From: an uncultured Clostridia bacterium | GTDB taxonomy: Bacteria; Bacillota; Clostridia; UBA1381 | DNA: 64,000 nt | Reading direction: 5' to 3' | Assembly (NCBI GenBank): GCA_934476675.1 | Contig: CAKSOE010000001.1 | Location: 62,001-126,000 of the forward strand | Shown here: positions 17,156 to 25,731 of the stretch, in pieces | How positions within the stretch are numbered: position 1 is the first letter of the stretch | How the letters are laid out: every line of letters starts with the position of its first letter | Notes under the pieces: generated by a model | What the model saw: the letters and a program-made list of their open reading frames with translations, nothing else | Database searches by the model: none | What the model was told of the DNA's origin: nothing | Translations under genes and position numbers: made by a program

Positions 17156-17755
17156 TTAATCCAGCTGTCTGACACCGTCTGCCATACGTATAAGCGAATC
17201 GCTTTTCGCAATCAGAGTTCCGTGCTCGGCAACAAAATCCGTCTGCATGGGACGTGAGCTGTGCTTTGATGAAAATTCAACCAAAACCCCAAAAGCGGAG
17301 CTGTGCTTTTTTACGTTTTTCAGTATGTAGCAGTATTTGCCGTCTAATTTATAAAGTGCGCTGTCGACAAGCGCGGCATCGTTTGTTTCCTTAAGAACAC
17401 TGCATACATTGTCTATGTTATCAATGCAAAAGGTGTAACCCGTGTCCTTTTTAATGTGCGGAGTTATAGATTTTATTTTTCTGTTTGGCTTTTTTTCACA
17501 GTCCGTGCGAAGCGTATGTATTTTACTTACAATAATACAGATTCCCTCGCTTGACGGCATTGCCTCAACCACAACCTGACCGTTATACGGATTAAAATCC
17601 GTTTCTTCGTTTATTGTTTCCATAATATTGAACAAAAATGAGTGAAGCTCTTTTGAATTTGGCTTAAGTTCATCTATATCTACATCAAGCCCTACAAGAT
17701 CCGCGGTAGTCAGCGTAACCTGAACCTTGCTGTCGGATAAGCGTATTATTCGCAT
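17156..17755 (-). CDS. mecA: Adaptor protein MecA
   Basis: A 199-aa MecA-type adaptor that delivers substrates to the ClpC/ClpP protease. The N-terminal domain begins MRIIRLSDSKVQVTLTTADL, as in the family, and contains the LHSFLFNIMETINEETDFNP segment. The C-terminal domain ends with LIAKSDSLIRMADGVRQL. The linker is short. Competence genes are not nearby, so the substrates cannot be inferred. The preceding 260-base gap (16895-17155) holds only AT-rich sequence and probably the yajC promoter. Confidence 0.85.
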   Translation of the reverse strand: MRIIRLSDSKVQVTLTTADLVGLDVDIDELKPNSKELHSFLFNIMETINEETDFNPYNGQVVVEAMPSSEGICIIVSKIHTLRTDCEKKPNRKIKSITPHIKKDTGYTFCIDNIDNVCSVLKETNDAALVDSALYKLDGKYCYILKNVKKHSSAFGVLVEFSSKHSSRPMQTDFVAEHGTLIAKSDSLIRMADGVRQLD

Positions 17756-17887
17756 ATATCTACCCCCGTTACAGTTTCATTATTTATATTATACTACAAA
17801 AATATCATTTTGGGAATAGATATTTAATAAATTTTTTACTAAAATATATTCCGAATATGTTTTTTTATGAAAAGAATACTGTTTTAT

Positions 17888-17916
17888 GTATAGCTTGTGA
17901 AAAAACGGTAAAAATA
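17888..17916 (+). promoter_or_regulatory. Sigma-F-like forespore promoter of the spoIIQ-like gene
   Basis: GTATA (17888-17892), 14 bases, then GGTAAAAATA (17907-17916). The -10 block agrees at every specified position with the Bacillus sigma-F pattern GGnnAnAhTr. The spacer is one base shorter than the usual 15. spoIIQ is a classical sigma-F gene, so context and sequence agree. Confidence 0.6.
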
Positions 17917-17973
17917 GTAAAGTAAAGATAATTAAAGCCCCTGCATATATGATATGGGCGGAAAGGTGTTTTT

Positions 17974-18711
17974 ATGAACAAGGAACAAAATAACAGCGAA
18001 ACAAGAAAGCTTCCGGGCTTTTACATAGCAGTATGCTGCTGTGTACTTGCGATAGGAGCTGCGGGATATTTCACACAAAGGGAAGAGGCGAAACGCACCA
18101 GTGTTGCAGTAACCGATGCAGAGGAAACGTCTGCGCCGACAATCAGTGCGGTACCAACCAAAATTCCGGCAAGCGAAAAGAAAGAAACCGTACCGCCAAA
18201 ACCGGAGCAGATTACACCGATGCCGGAGGTTAAGACAGCGTCTGCACCGCTTGAGGACTATACGGAGGATAATCCCGATTTGCAGGCGTCCGTTACGGTA
18301 GAGGCGGAGGAAACGGTAACGTTTTCAAAGCCGGCAAACGGAGAAATTCTTGCGGGATATTCGGAACGACCGATATATAACGAAGCGCTTGACGACTGGC
18401 GGACGCATAACGGAGTTGACATTGCTGTGAATGAGGGCGGCAGTGTGTGTGCCGCAGCCGACGGAACGATTTCGGAAGTAGGAACAAATACTATGGGCTG
18501 TTATGTGGTGATAAACCATAACGATGGCTACATGACGAAATATATGTGCCTTGAAAGCGCCGGCGAAGCGAAAGAGGGCGCAGAGGTGAAAAAAGGGGAC
18601 GTTATCGGCGTCATCGGAAAAAGCAAGGCGGAGGGCGTAAAGGAATCACACATTCATTTTGAAATTTACAAGGACGGAACGTGTCTTGACCCGGCACAAA
18701 CAATGCAGTAA
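17974..18711 (+). CDS. SpoIIQ-like M23/LytM-domain forespore membrane protein
   Basis: A 245-aa protein with one N-terminal transmembrane helix (GFYIAVCCCVLAIGAAGYF, about 16-34), a Thr/Pro-rich spacer to about residue 115, and a C-terminal LytM domain. The zinc ligands look intact: THNGVDI (HxxxD) and HIHFE (HxH). In Bacillus SpoIIQ the site is degenerate, whereas clostridial SpoIIQ proteins keep it. The sigma-F-like promoter supports a role in the SpoIIQ-SpoIIIAH engulfment channel. An ordinary cell-wall endopeptidase is the alternative. Confidence 0.78.
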   Translation: MNKEQNNSETRKLPGFYIAVCCCVLAIGAAGYFTQREEAKRTSVAVTDAEETSAPTISAVPTKIPASEKKETVPPKPEQITPMPEVKTASAPLEDYTEDNPDLQASVTVEAEETVTFSKPANGEILAGYSERPIYNEALDDWRTHNGVDIAVNEGGSVCAAADGTISEVGTNTMGCYVVINHNDGYMTKYMCLESAGEAKEGAEVKKGDVIGVIGKSKAEGVKESHIHFEIYKDGTCLDPAQTMQ

Positions 18712-18728
18712 TCAAATGAGTTTTGCAC

Positions 18729-18771
18729 AAAATGAGGGGTTGCCCTATAAAATGGAGCAACCCTTCATTTT
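18729..18771. terminator. Terminator between convergent spoIIQ-like and luxS
   Basis: Arms AAAATGAGGGGTTGC (18729-18743) and GCAACCCTTCATTTT (18757-18771) form a long stem with one mismatch. A/T runs at both ends allow bidirectional use. Confidence 0.75.
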
Positions 18772-18830
18772 ACAGCCTTTTTGTCCCCTTTAAATAGCTG
18801 TAGCGCTAAGCAAATGCCAAAAAATGAATA

Positions 18831-19304
18831 CTATTTTTCGGCATTTACTTCGTCGTAATTTTTAATTCTTTCAATATTGCTCAATACGTCAAGATATTTT
18901 TTGCAGGCGTTTTTTGCACACTGCAAGTCAAGCGTTTTGTAGTTTCCACATTCAATTTCGCTTGCACCGAAAACCTTGCCGTTATGTTCAATCGTTTGCG
19001 TAAGAGCATTCTTTACCATTTTAAGAACATTTTCTTCCGAAACATCATCGCGCACAAGCAGATAAAACCCCGTCTGACACCCCATAGGCCCAAAATATAC
19101 AATACTGTCCTTAAATTCGGAGTTTCTTGTAAAAGTGGCTATCATGTGTTCGATTGTGTGCATGGTTACGTTATCAAGCGTTATTCCGCTGTTAGGCTTG
19201 CAGAAACGCAAATCATATGTTTTGCAGTCGCCGTCAATCCTTGAAAGATATATTCCGGCAGTGAGTTTTCTATGGTCAACGCAGAAGCTTTTTATTTTAT
19301 CCAT
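18831..19304 (-). CDS. luxS: S-ribosylhomocysteine lyase (AI-2 synthesis)
   Basis: Iron enzyme of the activated methyl cycle that yields homocysteine and the AI-2 precursor DPD. 157 aa, full length. Metal ligands are the HTIEH motif (about residues 48-52) and the later Cys in SEIECGNY; FGPMGCQTGFYLL holds the catalytic Cys. Last gene of the minus-strand cluster dj-1, 5-FTHF cyclo-ligase, tatD, luxS, 11 bases after tatD. pfs (mtnN) is not adjacent. Confidence 0.96.
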   Translation of the reverse strand: MDKIKSFCVDHRKLTAGIYLSRIDGDCKTYDLRFCKPNSGITLDNVTMHTIEHMIATFTRNSEFKDSIVYFGPMGCQTGFYLLVRDDVSEENVLKMVKNALTQTIEHNGKVFGASEIECGNYKTLDLQCAKNACKKYLDVLSNIERIKNYDEVNAEK

Positions 19305-19315
19305 GATGGGTCTCC

Positions 19316-20080
19316 TTATATATTAAATATTTTTTTTCCGTTTTCAAAAGTTATTCTTTCGATTTCTTCAACACTCACGCTTTTTATATCCGCAAGCATT
19401 TCCGCAACGTAGTGAATATATAGCGAACTGTTGCGTTTGCCGCGCATGGGAACGGGTGCAAGATACGGACTGTCAGTTTCAATCACTATTCTGTCGAGGG
19501 GAATATACTTTGCAACCTCGCGCGGTTTTACTGAATTTTTAAATGTGAGCGAACCGCCGAAAGAAATATACATACCCCAATCAAGTATTTGTTTTGCTGT
19601 TTCGATGCTGCCGCTGTAACAGTGAAATACACCGCCGCATTCCCATACCTTATGGTCGCTGAGCGTTTGTATGCAATCACCGTGAGCCTCACGGTCATGA
19701 ATTATAACGGGAAGCTTAATTTCACGTGCGGCATCAACCTGTCTGCCGAGCCACAGCTTCTGCAAATCCTTTGCATCGGCTCCGTAATGATAGTCAAGCC
19801 CTATTTCACCGACAGCCTTTACCTTTTCGTTTAATGCAAAGCGCTTTATAAGCTCAACGGAGTTTTTGTCCGCACTGTCTATTTCCTCGGGATGTATTCC
19901 GACAGCGGCGTAAATAAACGGATATTTCTCACACAGTGCAAGAATATCGTTCATTTCCGAAAGTTTTGATGCCGGTATGAGTATCATTCCGACATTGTTT
20001 TCGTTCATGGAGGAGAGCAGCTCGTCAATATCATCTTTAAATTGTTCGTCATTGTAGTGTGCGTGTGTATCAAACAGCAT
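19316..20080 (-). CDS. tatD: TatD-family metal-dependent DNase/hydrolase
   Basis: TIM-barrel amidohydrolase-fold hydrolase, 254 aa. Metal-binding motifs appear in order: DTHAHYND at the N-terminus, GEIGLDYHY, PVIIHDREAH, VFHCYSG and IETDSPYLAP. Family members act as 3'-5' exonucleases or D-aminoacyl-tRNA deacylases; the cellular role here is not determinable. Its start overlaps the cyclo-ligase stop by 11 bases. Confidence 0.93.
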   Translation of the reverse strand: MLFDTHAHYNDEQFKDDIDELLSSMNENNVGMILIPASKLSEMNDILALCEKYPFIYAAVGIHPEEIDSADKNSVELIKRFALNEKVKAVGEIGLDYHYGADAKDLQKLWLGRQVDAAREIKLPVIIHDREAHGDCIQTLSDHKVWECGGVFHCYSGSIETAKQILDWGMYISFGGSLTFKNSVKPREVAKYIPLDRIVIETDSPYLAPVPMRGKRNSSLYIHYVAEMLADIKSVSVEEIERITFENGKKIFNI

Positions 20081-20630
20081 TTCTGATAATCCTTTCTTCC
20101 GTTATAACTGCGTCAAGGGCAACGTCGTGACTGTCGGCGTTTATGTTTTCTATAAGCTGAAAATCATAGCATAAGCCTGCTTTAAAAGCGCGCATATCAC
20201 ATAAAAGCTTGTCATAATAGCCTTTTCCGAATCCTATTCTCCGGCAATTGCAGTCAAATACAATTCCGGGCACAAGCACAAGGTCAATATTATCGTAAGA
20301 CGTTTCATTAATCGTTTCGGGTTCGTATATTCCGTAAGCGCCTTTTTTCAGAGCGTTTTCGGCTGCAAGGTACGAAAGAGTCAGCGTTTCGGTATCGGTA
20401 TTGCTTATCGGAAGAACCACGCGCTTGTTTTGTTCAAACAAAACCGAAATTATTCTGTCCGTTCTGACCTCGTTAAATGAAGAACAGTATACCATAACAG
20501 TTTTTGCGGCCCTAAATACAGGCATTGCAAAAAGTCTGTCCGATATAATGCTGCTTTTTTGTGCTATTTCCTCCGATGAAAGCTTATGGCGCTTTTCTTT
20601 CATTATAATGCGTAATTCGTTTTTATTCAT
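20070..20630 (-). CDS. 5-formyltetrahydrofolate cyclo-ligase
   Basis: ATP-dependent conversion of 5-formyl-THF to 5,10-methenyl-THF. The 186-aa length is typical. The N-terminal basic ATP-binding segment KNELRIIMKEKRHKLS is present. The C-terminal signature LVLVPGIVFDCNCRRIGFGKGYYDKLL matches the family's GxAFDxxGxRLGxGxGYYD pattern. Co-transcribed with tatD (overlapping) and the DJ-1 protein (two bases away). Confidence 0.93.
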   Translation of the reverse strand: MNKNELRIIMKEKRHKLSSEEIAQKSSIISDRLFAMPVFRAAKTVMVYCSSFNEVRTDRIISVLFEQNKRVVLPISNTDTETLTLSYLAAENALKKGAYGIYEPETINETSYDNIDLVLVPGIVFDCNCRRIGFGKGYYDKLLCDMRAFKAGLCYDFQLIENINADSHDVALDAVITEERIIRNAV

Positions 20631-20631
20631 G

Positions 20632-21168
20632 TCAATACTGCATCTGCGCCTTTACAACTGCTGCTGTTTCGGCATCCTTTAAGGCTTTCACAATCGCAAA
20701 TCCGAAATCCGCCGCTGCACCGGCGCCTTTTCCGGTGATGATTTTTCCGTCTGTAACAGCTTTGTCGCTCAAAACATTTGCACCGTCAAGATACTTTTCA
20801 AAGCCGGGGAAACAGGTGGCATTTTTGCCTTTTAAAATACCTTTTTTGCCCAAAACAGACGGTGATGCGCATATCGCAGCAAGATATATTTCATTTTCAA
20901 AGGCGTAGTCTATAAGTGCATGAACCGCCTTTGATGAGTCAAGCAGCACGTGTCCCGCACCGCCGGGCAGCATAAGCAGCTCCATGTTGTCTTTCTTTAC
21001 TTCATCAATAAACATATCGGCAGTTACAGGTATTCCGTGTGCGCCTGTGACAAGCTTTTTATCTGTTACGGAGACGGTTTTAACGTCAATGCCGCTCCTT
21101 TTCATAATATCTGCCGGTTCAATTGCTTCGACTTCCTCAAAGCCGTCCGCAAGTAAAATATATACCAT
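20632..21168 (-). CDS. DJ-1/PfpI-family protein (YajL/ThiJ-like)
   Basis: A 178-aa class-I glutamine-amidotransferase-like fold protein. It starts MVYILLADGFEEVEAIEPADI; the Glu in FEEVEA is the conserved acid. The nucleophile elbow AAICASPSVLG carries the reactive Cys. The family includes protein/nucleotide deglycase candidates and chaperone-like proteins; the true role is disputed. The frame extends to 21234, but GGAGG seven bases before the ATG at 21166-21168 fixes the start. Confidence 0.87.
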   Translation of the reverse strand: MVYILLADGFEEVEAIEPADIMKRSGIDVKTVSVTDKKLVTGAHGIPVTADMFIDEVKKDNMELLMLPGGAGHVLLDSSKAVHALIDYAFENEIYLAAICASPSVLGKKGILKGKNATCFPGFEKYLDGANVLSDKAVTDGKIITGKGAGAAADFGFAIVKALKDAETAAVVKAQMQY

Positions 21169-21357
21169 TGTGAAACCTCCGTTAAATTCTCTTTTATGCA
21201 ACTGCAAAACGTGCAGAGTGAGTTTTTTATGCATTTATTATACCATGTTCATAATAAATTTACAATATGTTACTTGCAAAAACATAAAGAAATGTGATAA
21301 AATGGTTTACATAAGAATATATATAACAATGTACAAAAGAAAGGAGATGACGTAAAA

Positions 21358-22689
21358 ATGAAAGACAAACAGTTTGATGCACTTACGCAGTTATGCAGAA
21401 AGAACAAGGAAATAGACCCGTCACTGTACCAAAAATATGACGTCAAGAGAGGCTTGAGGGATATTAACGGAAAGGGGGTCTTGGCAGGACTTACCGAAAT
21501 TGGTGAAATAAAGGCTTACGAGGGTGATAAGCCTTGCAGGGGAAAGCTCTATTATCATGGCTACAATATTGAGGATATTATTAAGGGAGCGGTTGTAGGA
21601 AGGTACTACGGATTTGAAGAAACGGTATATTTGCTTTTGTTCGGGGAACTGCCGAGCCGTGAAAAGCTTGATAAATTCAGAGAGCTGATAGCTTCGTACA
21701 GAAAGCTTCCGCAGGGATTTGTACGAGATGTAATCATGAAATCACCGAGCCGTGATATGATGAATATGCTTTCAAGAAGCGTACTTATGCTCTATACCTA
21801 CGACGAGATGGCAGACGATATTTCGGTGGAAAACGTGCTGCGCCAGTCGATTGAACTTATAGCGCAGTTTCCGCTGCTTGCGGTATACGGCTATCAGGCG
21901 TATTGTTACAGCCACGGCAGCGGTTCGCTGGTGGTGCATACGCCGAACGAGGGCTTGTCAATAGCGGAAAGCATACTTTATATGCTAAGAAACGACAGTC
22001 AATATACAGAGCTTGAGGCGCGCGTGCTTGATATGGCGCTTATGCTTCATGCGGAGCATGGCGGCGGAAACAACTCGACTTTTACAACCCACGTTGTGAC
22101 TTCGTCGGGAACGGACACGTATTCGACCGTTGCGGCATCGCTCGGTTCGCTGAAAGGCCCCAGACACGGCGGCGCAAACATAAAGGTAAGCCGTATGTTT
22201 GAGGATATGAAGAAAAATGTAAAAAATGTAGGCTCAGACGCAGAGGTGGAGCAGTATTTAAGAGATTTGCTTAATAAAAAGGCATTTGATAAATCGGGTC
22301 TTATATACGGTATGGGTCATGCGGTTTATTCAATTTCAGATCCGCGTGCGGAGGTCTTTAAGGGCTTTGTGGAAAAGCTTGCGGCGGAAAAAGGACGCAT
22401 GGAGGAATTTGAGCTGTATTCAAAGGTGGAAAGATTGGCGCCCGAGGTTATTGCGTCAGAAAGAAAAATCTATAAGGGTGTAAGCGCAAATGTGGATTTC
22501 TATTCGGGATTTGTGTACAGTATGCTTGATATTCCGGCTGAACTGTATACGCCGCTCTTTGCAATTTCGCGGATTGCCGGCTGGTCGGCGCACAGATTGG
22601 AGGAAATAATTAATCCGGCAAAAATTATCCGTCCCGCATATTTAAGCGTGGCGGAATTAAAGGAATATAAAAACATTGACGAACGTTAA
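21358..22689 (+). CDS. Citrate/2-methylcitrate synthase
   Basis: Condenses acetyl-CoA with oxaloacetate (or propionyl-CoA). 443 aa, a long clostridial type with about 40 extra N-terminal residues. Active-site regions are LHAEHGGGNNSTF, LKGPRHGGANIKV and IYGMGHAVYSISDPRA (catalytic His in the last two), with a late RIAGWSAHRLEE. The RBS AAAGGAGATGA lies just upstream. No aconitase, isocitrate dehydrogenase or prp genes are near, so it may serve a branched pathway towards glutamate. Confidence 0.93.
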   Translation: MKDKQFDALTQLCRKNKEIDPSLYQKYDVKRGLRDINGKGVLAGLTEIGEIKAYEGDKPCRGKLYYHGYNIEDIIKGAVVGRYYGFEETVYLLLFGELPSREKLDKFRELIASYRKLPQGFVRDVIMKSPSRDMMNMLSRSVLMLYTYDEMADDISVENVLRQSIELIAQFPLLAVYGYQAYCYSHGSGSLVVHTPNEGLSIAESILYMLRNDSQYTELEARVLDMALMLHAEHGGGNNSTFTTHVVTSSGTDTYSTVAASLGSLKGPRHGGANIKVSRMFEDMKKNVKNVGSDAEVEQYLRDLLNKKAFDKSGLIYGMGHAVYSISDPRAEVFKGFVEKLAAEKGRMEEFELYSKVERLAPEVIASERKIYKGVSANVDFYSGFVYSMLDIPAELYTPLFAISRIAGWSAHRLEEIINPAKIIRPAYLSVAELKEYKNIDER

Positions 22690-22700
22690 ATAAAAAATGT

Positions 22701-22728
22701 GCCAAACGCACCAAAAGGTGTGTTTGGC
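22701..22728 (+). terminator. Hairpin after citrate synthase
   Basis: Stem GCCAAACGCACC / GGTGTGTTTGGC with an AAAA loop (one G-T pair). Only a short T-pair follows, so termination is probably completed by the second hairpin at 22752. Confidence 0.6.
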
Positions 22729-22751
22729 TTGACGTTAATGGGTAAAAAGAC

Positions 22752-22790
22752 AGCAATCCGCAAGTCTGCGGATTGCTGATATATTTTTTT
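22752..22790 (+). terminator. Terminator between citrate synthase and the histidine phosphatase gene
   Basis: Perfect 10-bp stem AGCAATCCGC / GCGGATTGCT followed by TATATTTTTTTT on the plus strand. Confidence 0.8.
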
Positions 22791-23431
22791 TAAACATTTG
22801 CCGGAAATCCGGTGGCAAATTCTTCTAGAAAAGAATCATCTCCGATTTTATGTATGTGCCATGCTTTGTTTTCGTAAGTTATAACGCTGACCGATGAATT
22901 TCGCATCCATGGCAGATTTTTCATTTCATCAAGCTCTGCTCCGCGCCAGACACACTCCAAAACACGTAAAACAGTGGCATGTGTGACAATAAGTACTGTT
23001 TTTCCGTCGTTATCTTCTGCAATTTTTTCGACACACGGAAGAACTCGATTTTTTAATTCCCGAATACTTTCGCCGTTGGTACATTTCGCATGACCTATAT
23101 CGGAAAGCCAGATTTGATACTCCTTTGAATATTTGTTTTCAAGCTCTGCAAAGGTCTTTCTCTCCCAGTCACCGGCATATATTTCCCGAAGTTTTGGTTC
23201 TTTTATAATCGGCAGATGAAGCTTTTTGGCTGCTGCCTCTGCGGTGTGATATGCGCGTAAAAGATCGCTTGAATAAATTTTATTCACAGAATAATGCGCT
23301 GCGACATATTCTGCCATGCACTCTGCCTGCTTATAACCCAATTCGGATAAATCCAAATCGCAGTTTCCTAAAAATTCTTTTCGCAAATTTCCGATGCTTT
23401 GTCCGTGCCGGACGAAAATTATTGTTGTCAT
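22790..23431 (-). CDS. Histidine phosphatase (phosphoglycerate mutase-like) family protein
   Basis: A 213-aa branch-1 histidine phosphatase. The catalytic signature VRHGQSIGN is at the N-terminus; the second His lies in IVTHATVLRVLE; AGDWERKTFAE carries the proton-donor Glu region. Such proteins act on many phosphorylated small molecules (alpha-ribazole-P, phosphoserine, phosphoglycerate), and the substrate is open. The frame continues to 23491, but GTGGGAAG upstream of the ATG at 23429-23431 marks the likely start (MTTIIFVRHG). Confidence 0.87.
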   Translation of the reverse strand: MTTIIFVRHGQSIGNLRKEFLGNCDLDLSELGYKQAECMAEYVAAHYSVNKIYSSDLLRAYHTAEAAAKKLHLPIIKEPKLREIYAGDWERKTFAELENKYSKEYQIWLSDIGHAKCTNGESIRELKNRVLPCVEKIAEDNDGKTVLIVTHATVLRVLECVWRGAELDEMKNLPWMRNSSVSVITYENKAWHIHKIGDDSFLEEFATGFPANV

Positions 23432-23523
23432 ATTACTTCCCACCATTTTTTTTATTTTGTATATTATACCATAAATCTCCATTCGATGCAAGTAAAAGAA
23501 TATAATAGCTTACGGTTATATTC

Positions 23524-23856
23524 TCAGAATATAACCGTAAGCAGCATTTTGAAATTTTCTTCTCCGTATACGGCATGCGGATGCTTTGCGGGCATTACGA
23601 TTGCATCGCCCTCTTCGAGAAAATACTCAACGCTGTCTATTGTGATTTTTCCCTTGCCGTCAAGACAGCTTACAAGAGCGTCACCGCCCGATTCGTGAGT
23701 ACTGATTTCTTCACCCTTTGAAAAAGCAAACAATGTAATGCTTACAGACTGATTCTGTACAAGCGTTTTGCTCACTATCTGTCCGTCCTGATAAGTAACC
23801 TCATCGCGGAGTTTTAAAACCTCAGATTTGTTGATGTTTTTCATAATATCTGCCAT
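23524..23856 (-). CDS. Small cupin-domain protein
   Basis: A 110-aa single-domain cupin. Motif 1 (STHESGGDALVSCLDGKGKITI) and motif 2 (EEGDAIVMPAKHPHAVYG) carry the usual His/Glu metal ligands. Such proteins bind small ligands or isomerise sugars; function unknown. The start is set by AAAGGAG six bases before the ATG at 23854-23856; the upstream extension lacks an RBS. Confidence 0.85.
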   Translation of the reverse strand: MADIMKNINKSEVLKLRDEVTYQDGQIVSKTLVQNQSVSITLFAFSKGEEISTHESGGDALVSCLDGKGKITIDSVEYFLEEGDAIVMPAKHPHAVYGEENFKMLLTVIF

Positions 23857-24031
23857 AACTGACTCCTTTCCGTGTCGGTGACACTCGGTATATACATATA
23901 TTATACCGCAATTTTTCAAAAAAACAAGTAAATTAATAAATTTGATTGACATTTCAAGGCGTATGTATTACAATATAAGAGGAATAAGTTCGGAGCCGCT
24001 GCGGCTTCGTGAAAGGAGTTAACGTTATAAT

Positions 24032-24304
24032 ATGGAGGAAGAAAAGATTTTATTGGAGGACGAAAACGGCGAAAATATAGAGTGTACAACTCTCGGAACG
24101 TTTGAGTTCAACGACAAGATTTACGGTGCGTTCGTTCAGGTTATGCCCGACGGTACGGAATGTGAGGATGTGATTATTCTTGAATGTCAGCCGGTAGAGG
24201 GCAGCGATATGCTTGACCTTTTTGCGGTTGAAGATGATGATGAACTGGAAGAAGCATATAATGAATTTGTAAGAATTTATTACGAGGATGATAATGAGGA
24301 ATAA
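24032..24304 (+). CDS. DUF1292 family acidic protein
   Basis: A 90-aa very acidic protein (ILLEDENGENIECTTLGTFEFNDKIYGAFV...) of the DUF1292 family common in Firmicutes, often near yrrK/yrvM-type housekeeping genes. The C-terminus ends in a run of Asp/Glu. No function is known. A single-gene unit with a promoter region at 23940-24030 and a strong terminator. Confidence 0.85.
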   Translation: MEEEKILLEDENGENIECTTLGTFEFNDKIYGAFVQVMPDGTECEDVIILECQPVEGSDMLDLFAVEDDDELEEAYNEFVRIYYEDDNEE

Positions 24305-24316
24305 TTAACTTGCAAA

Positions 24317-24350
24317 AAAATAGGCTGTAAAATTTTTTACAGCCTATTTT
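24317..24350. terminator. Bidirectional terminator between the DUF1292 gene and aldehyde dehydrogenase
   Basis: Perfect 16-bp arms AAAATAGGCTGTAAAA / TTTTACAGCCTATTTT with a two-base loop. It touches the stop of the convergent aldehyde dehydrogenase at 24349. Confidence 0.88.
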
Positions 24351-25731
24351 ATTTTAAGAACATATGCAAAAGCTTGTCATAAAGCTTACTGTTGTATGGC
24401 TGATAGCGCATAGGCAAGTCGAGCCATGTTTTTTTGTCAACAATGGATTTTGTGTGCGAAAAAGCGTCAAATCCGGTTTGACCGTGATATGCGCCCATTC
24501 CGCTTTCGCCGACACCGCCGAACCCCATATTGCTTGTCGCAAGGTGAATTATAACGTCATTTATGCAGCCGCCGCCGAATGATGATTCATCGGTTATGCG
24601 GCGAATGTTGGCTTTATTGTGTGAAAAAATGTACATTGCCAGAGGTTTGGCGTGTGTTTTCAGCTTTTCAACAACAGTATTAAAATCATCGAATACAATA
24701 ACGGGCATAATCGGTCCGAAAATTTCTTCACCCATAACCGCATCGTTTTCCGTCACATTATCCATAACCGTCGGTGCAATTCGCAGCGACTGTATATTGG
24801 TTTCACCGCCGTATACGACTTTACTTTTATCAATAAGTCCGCAAAGACGCATAAAATGCTTTTCATTTACGATTTTGCCGTAATTGCTGTTTTTCAGAGG
24901 GTTGTCTCCGAATTGCAGTTTTATTTGTTTCTTTACCTCCGAAATAAATGTGTCTTTTACCGAACGTTCGCAAAGAATATAATCGGGAGCAACACAGGTC
25001 TGACCGCAGTTAAGGTATTTACCGAAAACAATGCGTTTTGCGGCAAGCTTTATGTTTGCGCTTGAATCAACAATACAAGGACTTTTTCCGCCAAGCTCCA
25101 AAACCACCGGCGTAAGATTCTCTGCGGCGTGACGGAGAACTTCTTTGCCTACCGCCTGACTTCCGGTAAAAAATATAAAGTCAAATTTTTGGTCAAGAAG
25201 CGCAGTGTTTTCGGCTCTGCCGCCGGTTATCACCGCGATATATTCGGGCGGAAAACATTCGGAGACTATTTTTTTTATAACGGCGCTTGTTGCGGGGGAA
25301 TATGCGCTTGGCTTTACGATTGCCGTATTTCCGGCAGCGATGGCGTCGGCAAGCGGATCGATGCTTAAAAGAAACGGATAATTCCACGGACTCATGATAA
25401 GCGTGTTTCCGTAAGGTACGCTTTGTGTAAAGCTGTGCGAGGCGAACTGCGCAAGGGGAGTGCGGACGGTTTTTCTGCGTGAAAATTTTCTTGTATGGCG
25501 AATCATATATGAAATTTCTGATAACGCAAGACCGCTTTCACACATAAAGCCTTCGTAAAAGCTTTTTCCGAGATCGGCTGACAGTGCATTTTTTACTTCC
25601 GATTCGTGTTTTTTTATGGATGAATACAGCTTTTTCAACTGATTTATACGGAAATTTGCCGGCAAAGTATGTCCGGCTCTGTAATAATTTTTCTGTTTTT
25701 CAAGCAAAGCCTGAATTTCCGGCTGAGTCAT
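24349..25731 (-). CDS. Aldehyde dehydrogenase (class-3-like)
   Basis: A 460-aa NAD(P)+-dependent aldehyde dehydrogenase, short class-3/YwdH-like type without the N-terminal extension of class 1/2. The substrate tunnel begins PYGNTLIMSPWNYPF; the NAD motif is FFTGSQAVGKEV; catalytic Glu is in VLELGGKSPC; catalytic Cys is in NCGQTCVAPDYI. It overlaps the upstream alcohol dehydrogenase by four bases (ATGA), so the pair is co-translated. Likely clears or interconverts aldehydes and alcohols under control of the adjacent MarR protein. Confidence 0.93.
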   Translation of the reverse strand: MTQPEIQALLEKQKNYYRAGHTLPANFRINQLKKLYSSIKKHESEVKNALSADLGKSFYEGFMCESGLALSEISYMIRHTRKFSRRKTVRTPLAQFASHSFTQSVPYGNTLIMSPWNYPFLLSIDPLADAIAAGNTAIVKPSAYSPATSAVIKKIVSECFPPEYIAVITGGRAENTALLDQKFDFIFFTGSQAVGKEVLRHAAENLTPVVLELGGKSPCIVDSSANIKLAAKRIVFGKYLNCGQTCVAPDYILCERSVKDTFISEVKKQIKLQFGDNPLKNSNYGKIVNEKHFMRLCGLIDKSKVVYGGETNIQSLRIAPTVMDNVTENDAVMGEEIFGPIMPVIVFDDFNTVVEKLKTHAKPLAMYIFSHNKANIRRITDESSFGGGCINDVIIHLATSNMGFGGVGESGMGAYHGQTGFDAFSHTKSIVDKKTWLDLPMRYQPYNSKLYDKLLHMFLK

